Source of the DNA: Chloroflexota bacterium
GTDB lineage: Bacteria > Chloroflexota > Dehalococcoidia > UBA2979
Assembly (NCBI GenBank): GCA_009840945.1
Contig: VXMU01000094.1
Coordinates: 1-52,798 of the forward strand
DNA: 52,798 bases
Direction: 5' to 3'
The position numbers were made by a program, and so were the translations under genes. Shown here one piece after another: positions 8,009 to 18,284 of this stretch; position 1 is the stretch's first letter; every line of letters begins with the position of its first letter. The notes under the pieces were generated by a model that was not told the origin of the DNA, did not search any database, and saw nothing but the letters and a program-made list of their open reading frames with translations.

Positions 8009-9025
8009 CTACGCGTTGCCGCGCGAGGCGTCCGAGGTCGCCTCGTCGACGAATCGCGCCGCCTGCTCGCGCAGCGCGCTCTCCGCGTCCAGGTCCTCGG
8101 CGCGCGCGTAGGCGGCCGCGGCCCACAGCAGCGCGCCCAGCCGTTCGCCGCGCCCGGCGGCCGGCGCGTCCACGAGCGCCTCGACGGCATCGCTCAGCGC
8201 GGGCAGGGCGGCGTCGGACGTCGGAGCGTCGGCGAGGCCCGCCCGCGCGGCGCGGCCGATCAAGGACTGAGCGCGCTGGAGTGCGGGCAGCGCGAGGGGC
8301 AGCGAGGCGAACGGCGAGTCGTCCTCGCCACTCTTGCCGGCCTCGGCGCGCTCGGCGGCCTTGATGGCGTCCCAGCGCTCCCACTGCTCCTCGGCGGTCG
8401 AGCCGTGGTCGGCGTCACCGAAGACGTGCGGGTGGCGGCGCACCATCTTGCGGGCGATCGTCTCGGCCACGTCGTCGAGTGTGAACGCACCGCTCGTCTG
8501 GGCGACCACGGCGTGGAAGAAGACCTGGAGCAGGATGTCGCCCAGTTCCTCGCGCAACCCCTCCAGGTCGCCCCGGTCGATCGCCTCGATGGCCTCGTAG
8601 GTCTCCTCGATGAGGTATCCGCGCAGCGACTCGTGGGTCTGGTCGTAGTCCCACGGGCAGCCGTCGGGGCTGTAGAGCCGCTCCATGATGGCGCGCAGCC
8701 CGGCCAGGGAGCGGGCGTCCTGCTCGGGCGCGAGCGGCGCGACGAGCCACGCCTCGCCCCCGTCGAGCGCGGCGAGGGCGCCCACCGTCGTTTCGGTGAC
8801 CGCGCCGCCATGAAGCGACATAACCGCATGCCCGGGCGGATAGCGCTCGGCGACGACGCTCGACGCCCCCTCGCGCTGCGCGGCGAGCACGAGCAGCGGG
8901 CGCTGCGCATCGATGTGCGGGTGGTCGGGGTCGAAGGCCTGGACCTGGCTGGGGCGCAGCCCGAACGCCGCGATGACGGCGTCGAGGGATGGGGTGGCGC
9001 CGTCCGGGGACGTCACGGTGCGCAC
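8009..9025 (-). CDS. mazG: MazG nucleotide pyrophosphohydrolase with partial TP-methylase N-terminus
   Basis: RLYSPDGCPWDYDQTHESLRGYLIEETYEAIEAIDRGDLEGLREELGDILLQVFFHAVVAQ is MazG; second MazG-like segment at C-terminus. Confidence 0.93.
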   Translation of the reverse strand: MRTVTSPDGATPSLDAVIAAFGLRPSQVQAFDPDHPHIDAQRPLLVLAAQREGASSVVAERYPPGHAVMSLHGGAVTETTVGALAALDGGEAWLVAPLAPEQDARSLAGLRAIMERLYSPDGCPWDYDQTHESLRGYLIEETYEAIEAIDRGDLEGLREELGDILLQVFFHAVVAQTSGAFTLDDVAETIARKMVRRHPHVFGDADHGSTAEEQWERWDAIKAAERAEAGKSGEDDSPFASLPLALPALQRAQSLIGRAARAGLADAPTSDAALPALSDAVEALVDAPAAGRGERLGALLWAAAAYARAEDLDAESALREQAARFVDEATSDASRGNA

Positions 9026-9055
9026 CTGCTCGTGGGGGCTCGCGCCATGCCCGGC

Positions 9056-9063
9056 AGTATACT
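9056..9063. promoter_or_regulatory. Palindromic -10 element AGTATACT in divergent mazG / membrane-protein promoter
   Basis: TATACT ends 6 nt before the GTG at 9070 on +; the same palindrome reads TATACT on - upstream of mazG. Confidence 0.5.
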
Positions 9064-9069
9064 CGCGGG

Positions 9070-9822
9070 GTGCTGATACTCCGCAGCCTCGCGACCGCGC
9101 TCTTCATCGTCGCGGTGCCCGTGTTCCTCGTGCTCAGCTTCGTCCGCATCGCGGCGGTCGAGCCGCGCGTGCACGAGTACGGCTTCAGCCGCTACGACGC
9201 CGAGCAGCGCACGGGCATCGACCGCGCCGAGATCGACCGCGCCGCGCGCGAGATCATCCGCTACTTCCGCAACGACGATGAGCTGCTCGCCATCGCCGTC
9301 ACCGTCGACGGCGAGGAGCGCGAGCTGTTCAACGAGCGCGAAGTGCTGCACATGAAGGACGTGAAGGACCTGATCCGCCTCGCGTTCGGGGTGCACGAGC
9401 TTGCGTTCCTGTACCTCGTGGCGTTCGTCGTGGGCGTGCTCGCCTGGAACCGGGTGCGGCCGATGGAGGAGCTGGCCCGCGACGTGCGTGTCGCCGGGAT
9501 CGCTACCGTCGTGCTGCTTGTCGTGGCCGCGTCGGCTGTGGTGGTGGGCTTCGATGCGTTGTTCCGGCAGTTCCACGTGCTGTCGTTCGCGAACGACTTC
9601 TGGCAGCTCGACCCGAAGCGGGATCACCTGGTGCAGATGTACCCGCAGGGGTTCTGGTTCGACGTCACACTCGCCGTCGGGCTCCTCGCGGCCGCGTGCG
9701 GCGGCCTGCTGTGGCTGGCCGCGTTCGGCTACGAGCGATACGTGCGGCGCGAGGCGCCGGAGCCGCCTCCGACCGATGCGCCCGTCGTGGATGGTGATGC
9801 GGCGACGGAGCCTGGCGGTTAG
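9070..9822 (+). CDS. TIGR01906/DUF1461-like integral membrane protein
   Basis: Several TM segments and HVLSFANDFWQLDPKRDHLVQMYPQGFWFD motif; GTG start just after TATACT. Confidence 0.8.
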   Translation: MLILRSLATALFIVAVPVFLVLSFVRIAAVEPRVHEYGFSRYDAEQRTGIDRAEIDRAAREIIRYFRNDDELLAIAVTVDGEERELFNEREVLHMKDVKDLIRLAFGVHELAFLYLVAFVVGVLAWNRVRPMEELARDVRVAGIATVVLLVVAASAVVVGFDALFRQFHVLSFANDFWQLDPKRDHLVQMYPQGFWFDVTLAVGLLAAACGGLLWLAAFGYERYVRREAPEPPPTDAPVVDGDAATEPGG

Positions 9823-9859
9823 CTGGATCTGCGGGGCGCGATCCGCCATCGAACAGCTG

Positions 9860-10004
9860 TCAGACCCTCACCCGCCGGAATCTGATCCCCTCGCCCCCCC
9901 TGTGGGGGGAGAGGGTGAGGGTGAGGGGGGTCTGCGGAGCGCGTCGAGTGATCGAGAAGCCAGCCGGACCCCTCACCCCAGCCCTCTCCCAGGGGAGAGG
10001 GGTC
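9860..10004. repeat. Intergenic palindromic repeat pair (CCCTCACCC / GGGTGAGGG and CCCTCTCCC / GGGAGAGGG hairpins)
   Basis: CAGACCCTCACCC...GGGTGAGGGGGGTCTG followed by GGACCCCTCACCCCAGCCCTCTCCCAGGGGAGAGGGGTCC, in the gap between convergent genes. Confidence 0.75.
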
Positions 10005-10058
10005 CGCATCGGCGCGAAGTGAGGCCGGACTCGTCAGTGAGTGGGTTGGCGAAGCGGC

Positions 10059-10328
10059 CTACGGGTCGTGGAACCACTCCTCGACGGTCATCTGGTCCGG
10101 GTCGGGCTGCTTCTGGATGCGGGCGTACTCGGCGGCCACGCCGGGGTCGTCGGCGCCGCGGTCGGCGCGCTGCGCGCCGGTGGGGATCGCGAAGCGCGAG
10201 GGGAGCCGGCGCTCGGTCTCCATCGAGCCGCACTCGGGGCACGCCCGGACCTCGTCCATCGTGGACATCGACCGGAGCTGGTCGTACTCGGACCCGCAGG
10301 CGTGGCAACGGTACTCGTAGATGGGCAT
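10059..10328 (-). CDS. FmdB-family zinc-ribbon protein
   Basis: MPIYEYRCHACGSEYDQLRSM...CPECGS. Confidence 0.9.
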   Translation of the reverse strand: MPIYEYRCHACGSEYDQLRSMSTMDEVRACPECGSMETERRLPSRFAIPTGAQRADRGADDPGVAAEYARIQKQPDPDQMTVEEWFHDP

Positions 10329-10353
10329 TGGTCGGCCTCCGTGCCGCCCGCGT

Positions 10354-10602
10354 CTAGAAGTCGTCGAACTCGAAGTCGTCGTCCAGCCCGCCCTCGGGGT
10401 CGAACGTGTCGTCGAGCGGCGGGCCGACGTCGCCGGTGTTGTAGCTGCCGACGTACGCGAAGCTCATGTTGAGCTTGCGCTCGGTCGACTTGGAGCCGCA
10501 GGTCGGGCAGGGGCGCGCCTCGTCCATGGCGGCGATGGAGCGGCGCTCCTCGTACTCCGCGTCGCAGGCTTCCTCGAGGCAGCGGTACTCGTAGATCGGC
10601 AC
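10354..10602 (-). CDS. FmdB-family zinc-ribbon protein, tandem paralogue with acidic tail
   Basis: [43 protein letters not shown]...DDDFEFDDF. Confidence 0.88.
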   Translation of the reverse strand: MPIYEYRCLEEACDAEYEERRSIAAMDEARPCPTCGSKSTERKLNMSFAYVGSYNTGDVGPPLDDTFDPEGGLDDDFEFDDF

Positions 10603-10646
10603 GTTGGCTCCCTTTCCGGTCCCCGTCGGGGACGAGTCTACCCGAG

Positions 10647-12147
<1,501 letters not shown>

Positions 12148-12164
<17 letters not shown>

Positions 12165-14235
12165 CTGGCTCCTCCATCACTTCCGGCGCGTCCCGTGAGG
12201 GCGCGCCGACGTGCGCCTGCTCGTGTGTCGTGTCGTGGGTCTGGGTGATAGACCCATTATCGCCGTTCTCGAGTCCGGCCGCGACCTCGCCGCCGTTCCT
12301 GAACACCTGCACCAGCTCGCGCTGGCGCTCCGCCATGCCGGCGAGGCTCTCGGCCAGATCGGGCTGCTCGTCGCCCTCGCCGTTGCGGCGGCCCTCGGCG
12401 CGCTCGTGCGCGGCGGCCGAGGCAGCAGCGCGGAGGCGCTCCTGCCGGCGGCGCACGCGCAGGTTCCACGCCGTGCTGCGCACCGCCTCGGCGAGCTGCA
12501 GCCCCGTCATGCTCCCGTACGCCTCGGACAGCCCCGAGCCCTCGATGGCCGCGCGATGCGCGTGCAGGTCCTCGTCGTGCTCGAACGCCTCGTCGTCGAG
12601 GCCGCCGGTCTGCGCCCACGCCTCGAAGAGCTGGCGATTCAGGCCGTGCTCGAACGTGTCGGCGTCCAGCTCGAGGCCCGCCTCGCGGCACTCGGGGCGG
12701 AGCAGCAGCAGCCGCAGCAACTGCACTTCTCCTGGGTGTACGTCGGTGAGCGCGGGATCGGATTGCGCGGCGCTCGAGGTCCGACGTGCCGCCTGCGCGA
12801 CCTCGCGCGCGGACGGCACCGGCGTGGGGCGGGCGGGCCCGTCGTCGGGCTCGGGCGGCGGCGGCTCGCCGCCGGCGCTGCGCGCGCGCCGCTGCGACGG
12901 CGCTCGCCAGGCGAGCAGCTCGAGCACCGTGCGCTCGTCGACGCGGCCGAGGCGCGCGAGGCGCTGGACGTACTCCGCCCGCACGATCGGGTCCGCCATC
13001 ACGGCCACCGTCGGCACGATCGCCTCGACGGCCTGTGAGCGCGCCCGGGCGTCGTCCAGGTTGGTGCGCTCGGCGATCGCCTCGAAGAGGTGGTCGGCAA
13101 CGGGCTTCGCCTCGTCGATGAGCGCGCGCAGCCGCGCGGGGTCGGAGCGCACCAGGGAGTCCGGGTCCTCCCCCTCGGGCAGCGCGGCGATGCGGATGTC
13201 GGCCTGCAGCACGTTCTGGTACGAGACGAGGCCGCGCCAGTCGATCGTCGCGACCGTATCCTGGTCGGCCGCGCCCGAGGCGACCTCGACGGCGCGGATG
13301 GTCGCCTCGGAGCCGGCGTTGTCGGCGTCGAGCGCGAGCACGACGTTCGGAGTGAAGCGCTTGATGAGCTGCATCTGCGCCTCGGTGATGGCCGTACCCA
13401 TCGAGGCCGCGACGTTCTCGATGCCCGCCTGGTGGCAGGCGATCACGTCCATGTAGCCCTCGACGACGATCAGCCGGTCCTCGCGGCGGGCCTCGATGCC
13501 GCCTCGGTCGAGGCCGTACATGGTCCCGCTCTTATCGAAGAGCGGTGTGCGCGGCGTGTTGAGGTACTTCGGCTCCTGGTCGGCGCCGAGGGCGCGCCCG
13601 CCGAAGCCGACCATGCGTCCGCGTACGTCGCGGGTGGGGAAGATGAAGCGGCCCCGGAAGCGGTCGTAGAGGCCGCGCTGCCCCTCGATGGCGAGTCCGG
13701 CCGCGACGAGTTCGCGGTCCTGGAAGCCCCGCGCGGTGAGGTGGTCCGTCAGCGCGCTCCACTCGTCCGGGGCGTAGCCGAGCTGCCACTCGCGCTGCGT
13801 GGCGGTGTCGAGGCCGCGGCGCTCGGCGTATGCGCGCGCCTCGGCGCCCTGAGGCCCGGCGAGCTGTGCCTGGTAGAACAGCGTCGCCGCGTCGTTGGCG
13901 GCCAGCAGGCGCTCGTGCTCCTCGCGACGCTCGACCTCGCGGCGCGTGGGCGGGCGCAGCTCGACGCCGGCGCGCTCGGCGCAGCGGCCGAGCGCCTCGC
14001 GGAAGTCGAGCCCCTCGATGCGGCGCACGAACTCGATCACGTCGCCGCCGGTCGAGCAGGCGCCGAAGCAGTGCCAGCTGCCGCGCGAGGGGTCGACGAT
14101 GAAGGAGGGCGTGCGCTCGTTGTGGAAGGGACAGTTGGCCTTCCACGTGCGCCCGCTGCGCTTGAGGTTGGGGACGTAGCTCCCGACGGTCTCGACGATG
14201 TCGAGTCGCGCCTTGACGTCTTCGATGGTGCTCAT
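12148..14235 (-). CDS. dnaG: DNA primase DnaG
   Basis: CHC2 zinc finger [54 protein letters not shown]; overlaps rpoD start. Confidence 0.97.
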
Positions 14236-14283
14236 GCTCTGTCTGTTAAGACACCAACCCGGCCGGATCGTTACGGGTGCGCG

Positions 14284-14688
14284 TCACTCGGTGGCGAATC
14301 TCGCGCGAATGCGCTCCGCCGCCGCCTCCTCGCGCCCGGCCGTGACGGCGATCGCCGCCAGCGCCGCGTCGCCGGGCTCGTCCGAGCCCTCGATGGCGTC
14401 GAGGACGCGCAGCGTCTCGAAGCGCGCGCCCGCGAGGTCATGCACCGCCTGCGGGGCGAGCGACGCGGTCGACTCGCGCCCCGGGAGCACGGCGGCTTCG
14501 CCGCCCACCTCGGCCACCGTCGCGCGCTCCTCGGCGGCGAGAGCTGCGAGGGTCTCGACAACGCTCTGCCCGTCGCCGAGGTCGGAGGCGAAGTCCTGCT
14601 CGGTGAGCCGCGCGATGGCGTCGAGCATCGCGGCGCGCGAAGCCTCGAGGCGATCGCGGAGGGCGGCGGTGTCGGGAGTCATGGTCAT
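14284..14688 (-). CDS. Hypothetical protein, DinB-like fold possible
   Basis: 134-aa ORF with 4-nt overlap to the upstream gene; LRDRLEASRAAMLDAIARLTEQDF...VETLAALAAEE. Confidence 0.55.
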   Translation of the reverse strand: MTMTPDTAALRDRLEASRAAMLDAIARLTEQDFASDLGDGQSVVETLAALAAEERATVAEVGGEAAVLPGRESTASLAPQAVHDLAGARFETLRVLDAIEGSDEPGDAALAAIAVTAGREEAAAERIRARFATE

Positions 14689-15779
14689 CGCGGGTACGTG
14701 TTGTTGGCGCTGTCCGCGTCACTGATCGCGTCGGTGGAGACGGTCACGGAGAGCGAGTCGGCCTCGATGCCCGTGAGCTCCCTCAGGTCATAGCGGCTCA
14801 CACCGCCTGCCGCCACCTCGAGCGTGAAGTCCGCGCTGAACAGCGTCCCCCTGTCCGCCCCGGCGTCGCGCACGGTGAGCGTCACCTCCCCCAGCAGCGG
14901 GATCGGGCTGTTGTTGCGTACCTCGACGACCACGTGACCCTCGTCGGGGTCGACGCCGACACCGGAGACCTCGATGTCGTTGAAGGTGTCGGGCGCGATC
15001 TCGCTTTCGAAGGTGTTGTTGTCCGTGCGCCCCTCGAGGAGCCCCCACGCGCGGAGCGTGACCGCGACGCGCGAGCGCCGCTGCACGTACTGCCCGTCGA
15101 CGACGCGTTCGAGCTCGTCACCCGGCCGCAGCGCCTTGCCGGTGTCGACCCGTACGAAGCGGCCGCCGTTGACGCTCACCTCGATCACGCCGTCCGCGTC
15201 GGCGTCGCCGCTACCCTCGTTGGCGACGACCACGACGAGATGGTTCTCGCGCGCGAACACCTCGCGCACGACGAGGTCCGGCGGGTCGCCCGGCGGCGTC
15301 GCGGTGGCCTCGGCGCCCGGGCGCGCCGTGGGCGTCTCGACGAGCAGCCGGTACGCGCGCGCGTCGACGACGGGAAGCGCCTCGATGTCGCCGACGCCCG
15401 CGACCGCCTCGGCGGGCACCCAGCCCGTGACTATCGAGGGCGACTCGACGCCATCGCCCCCGAGCTCGGTGACGGCGAGCCACGCGCCGTCCGCCGATCG
15501 CCCCTCGATGCGCAGGAGTGCACCTGCCGCGAGCGTGCCGAGCAGCCGTCCGCCGCTCCCCGGCGCGTCCAGCGTGTCGGCGCTCCGCGCCGCCCGGGGG
15601 TTCGCGGCCTCTGGGGTCGCCGGTGTCGCCGACTCGGTGGGCTCGACCGGCGCGGTCGGCGCAACGACCTCGTCGCCGTCGAGGAACAGGATCGCGGCGC
15701 CCGCGGTGAGCGCGGCTGCCAGCGCGAAGGCGACGAGGACGACCAGGAGTCGGACCAGGCACGATCGGACGGCCCGCAT
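14685..15779 (-). CDS. Secreted/anchored protein with SH3-like and CARDB-like segments
   Basis: N-terminal TM CLVRLLVVLVAFALAAALTAGAAILFL; PDLVVREVFARENHLVVVVANEGSGDADADGVIEVSVNGG is CARDB-like. Confidence 0.65.
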   Translation of the reverse strand: MRAVRSCLVRLLVVLVAFALAAALTAGAAILFLDGDEVVAPTAPVEPTESATPATPEAANPRAARSADTLDAPGSGGRLLGTLAAGALLRIEGRSADGAWLAVTELGGDGVESPSIVTGWVPAEAVAGVGDIEALPVVDARAYRLLVETPTARPGAEATATPPGDPPDLVVREVFARENHLVVVVANEGSGDADADGVIEVSVNGGRFVRVDTGKALRPGDELERVVDGQYVQRRSRVAVTLRAWGLLEGRTDNNTFESEIAPDTFNDIEVSGVGVDPDEGHVVVEVRNNSPIPLLGEVTLTVRDAGADRGTLFSADFTLEVAAGGVSRYDLRELTGIEADSLSVTVSTDAISDADSANNTYPR

Positions 15780-15811
15780 CTACAGCCCCGCCGGTCTCGC
15801 CCCCGCCGCGG

Positions 15812-16861
15812 TCACTCCCCGGCCAGCCCGAGGTCGGCGGCGCGGCGCAGCGCGTACCCGTCTGTCATGCCCGAGACGTAGTCGGCAGCGCGCCGCCACG
15901 GTGGGTCGTCGGGCAGGGAGAAGCCCTCGATCTGCTCGGGGTGGCGCTCGTAGTGCGTGAACAGCGCCTCGATCACGCGCTGCCCGTGCTCGGCCGCCGC
16001 CATTACGGGCGGCGCGAGGTAGACGCGGTCGAAGAGGAAGGCGCGCAGCTCGTCGGTGGCGTGCAGCACAGCGCCGCTGAGCTCTATCCGCCCCTCGGCG
16101 GTGCGTGGCCGGCTCGCGGCCTCCTGCGACGTTTCGACGCAGTCGGTGACGAGCCGGTCGATGCGCTGCGAGTGGGTCGCGCCCAGCGTCGCGTGTACGG
16201 CGTCCGGGAGGTCTGCTTCGTGGAGCAGCCCCGCGCGCACGGCGTCCTCGATGTCGTGGTTGAGGTACGCGATCGAGTCCGCGAGCTTCACGACCTGGCC
16301 TTCGAGCGTCGAGGCGACGCCCCAACCCTCGGCCGCGACCGAGGCCAGCTCCTTGGAGTGCTTGACGATGCCCTCGCGCGTCTCGGGCATGAGGTTGAGC
16401 CCCCGCCCGTCGCGTTCGAGGACCTCGACGATGCGCAGCGACTGCACGTTGTGGCGGAAGCCGTCCGGCAGCAGCCGCGCGAGTTGCTCCTCGCCGGCGT
16501 GCCCGAACGGCGTGTGCCCGAGGTCGTGGCCGAGCGCGATCGCCTCGGTCAGATCCTCGTCGAGGCCGAGCGCGCGGGCGATGGTGCGGGCGATCTGCTG
16601 CACCTCAATGGTGTGGGTCATGCGCATCACGACGTGGTCGGAGTCGGGCGCGACGAAGACCTGGGTCTTGTGCTTGAGCCGCCGGAACGCGCGGGTGTGG
16701 ATGATGCGGTCGCGGTCGACTTGCCAGGCGAGCCGCAGCGGGTCGGGAGGCTCGGGCCGCTCGCGCCCCGGCGAGTCGCCCTCGCGCGCCGCGCCCGGCG
16801 CGAGCAGCGCCTCGCGCGCTTCGAGGGCGGCGCGGACGCGGGCGGTGGTGGGAGAGACCAT
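15812..16861 (-). CDS. dgt: Deoxyguanosinetriphosphate triphosphohydrolase-like protein (HD domain)
   Basis: DRDRIIHTRAFRRLKHKTQVFVAPDSDHVVMRMTHTIEVQQIARTIARALGLDEDLTEAIALGHDLGHTPFGHAGE; alternative start 16897. Confidence 0.95.
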   Translation of the reverse strand: MVSPTTARVRAALEAREALLAPGAAREGDSPGRERPEPPDPLRLAWQVDRDRIIHTRAFRRLKHKTQVFVAPDSDHVVMRMTHTIEVQQIARTIARALGLDEDLTEAIALGHDLGHTPFGHAGEEQLARLLPDGFRHNVQSLRIVEVLERDGRGLNLMPETREGIVKHSKELASVAAEGWGVASTLEGQVVKLADSIAYLNHDIEDAVRAGLLHEADLPDAVHATLGATHSQRIDRLVTDCVETSQEAASRPRTAEGRIELSGAVLHATDELRAFLFDRVYLAPPVMAAAEHGQRVIEALFTHYERHPEQIEGFSLPDDPPWRRAADYVSGMTDGYALRRAADLGLAGE

Positions 16862-16946
16862 GTACCGAGTGTCCGCCGGGCCGGGGGAGTGCGGCAAGCG
16901 CCGCCCTCGTTTGCCGCTGCGTCCACCGCCGCTCTAGCATCGCCGC

Positions 16947-17984
16947 GTGAACGAGGACGCCGACCCGCAGGAGCCCGAGGCGGAACCGCCCCCGACTGCT
17001 GGGGACGCGGAGCGCGACACGCCGCCCTCCGAGCGCGCCGCGCCGCCCTCCGAGCCCGAGCCGGACCGCGCGCCGCTGTGGACGGTGTTCCTGCTGCCGA
17101 TCTCCGTCCTGGTCAGCGCGGCGGTGATCGTCGCGGCCATCCTCGCCGCCGACGCGCGCTCCGCCCCCGCCGACTCCGTGACGCCCGCACTCACCGACCT
17201 CACGACCGCCGTCGGCTCACTGTCGGCCGAAGTGCTCGCGCTCTCCGAGGAGGTCGAGTCGCTCTCGGCTGAGGTCGAGCTGCTGGCGATGGAGGTGGAG
17301 CTGTCCGCCGCCCTCGACCAGACGCAGGTTGACCCCTCGGGCCCGCGCACGCTGCGCCAGGCGCTCGACGGCTACGCCGCCTCGCTGGACCTCGACGCCG
17401 CGCGCTTCGACGAGTGCCTCGCGGACGACGCCACGTTCGACGCCATCCGCGCGCAGCTCCAGCGTGGCATCGACCTCGGCGTGAACGGGACGCCGACGTT
17501 CTTCGTGAACAACAAGATGATCTCGGGCGCCCAGCCCGCCGCGCTCTTCGCGGTCCTGATCGACGCGGAGCTCGCAGGCAGTCCAACCCGGATCGAGGAC
17601 TACCCCGACGAGTACCGGGAGGTGTTCCGTCAGCTCGCCGACCGCGATCCACCGGGGTTCGCCATCCTCCTCGAACACCCCGACGGCAGCGGCGCGCCCA
17701 TCGAGGGCAGCCCGGACGCCCCGGTGATGATCGTGGAGTTCAGCGACTTTCAGTGCCCGTTCTGCCAGCGCTGGTACGTCGACACGCTCCCCGAGATCCG
17801 CGCCCTGGTGGGCGATGACGTCGCCATCACGTTCCTGCACTTCCCGCTCACCCGGATCCACGCCAACGCGGCGATGGCCCACGCGGCCGCCGAGTGTGCG
17901 GGGAGCCAGGGCAAGTTCTGGGAGATGCACGACCTGCTCTTCGAGCGACAGGGCGAGTGGTCGAGCCTCCCCGACGTGAACTGA
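16947..17984 (+). CDS. Membrane-anchored DsbA-family protein with apparently circularly permuted thioredoxin domain
   Basis: N-terminal TM, heptad-like coiled coil, then LRQALDGYAASLDLDAARFDECL...GVNGTPTFFVNNKMISGAQ (normally C-terminal) preceding SPDAPVMIVEFSDFQCPFCQRW...ECAGSQGKFWEMHDLLFERQGEW (normally N-terminal). Confidence 0.88.
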   Translation: MNEDADPQEPEAEPPPTAGDAERDTPPSERAAPPSEPEPDRAPLWTVFLLPISVLVSAAVIVAAILAADARSAPADSVTPALTDLTTAVGSLSAEVLALSEEVESLSAEVELLAMEVELSAALDQTQVDPSGPRTLRQALDGYAASLDLDAARFDECLADDATFDAIRAQLQRGIDLGVNGTPTFFVNNKMISGAQPAALFAVLIDAELAGSPTRIEDYPDEYREVFRQLADRDPPGFAILLEHPDGSGAPIEGSPDAPVMIVEFSDFQCPFCQRWYVDTLPEIRALVGDDVAITFLHFPLTRIHANAAMAHAAAECAGSQGKFWEMHDLLFERQGEWSSLPDVN

Positions 17985-18015
17985 GGCGCTCGCCCGACGC
18001 CTGAGCCCGGCGGAC

Positions 18016-18033
18016 TGATGTAGACTTACATCA
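18016..18033. promoter_or_regulatory. Inverted repeat TGATGTA-GACT-TACATCA over the -10/start of the TA operon
   Basis: Perfect 7-4-7 inverted repeat containing TAGACT 6 nt before the ATG at 18033. Confidence 0.65.
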
Positions 18034-18284
18034 TGAGCCATCGCACGCAGATCACCCTGACCGACCAGCAGTACGCGCGGCTACGCGAGGAGTCCCGGCG
18101 CTCGGGCCTCGGCCTCGCCGAGCTCGTCCGGCGGGCGCTGGACCGCAGCTATGGACCGTCTGCCGGCCCCGAGGTGCGCAGAGCCCTCGACGCGAGCTTC
18201 GCGTCGTGGGATGACCGTGACTTCGACGGCGAACGCTACGTCGAGGGGTTGCGTCGCGGCATGCCGCGACGGCTGGCGGAGTGA
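18033..18284 (+). CDS. vapB: RHH (CopG-type) antitoxin
   Basis: MSHRTQITLTDQQYARLREESRRSGLGLAELVRRALDRSY; overlaps the downstream PIN toxin. Confidence 0.85.
   Translation: MSHRTQITLTDQQYARLREESRRSGLGLAELVRRALDRSYGPSAGPEVRRALDASFASWDDRDFDGERYVEGLRRGMPRRLAE

Noticed and set aside
13090-14793. 567-aa plus-strand ORF antisense to dnaG and neighbours
   Set aside because: Spans two real minus-strand genes, repetitive R/A/V/D composition, no recognisable domain.
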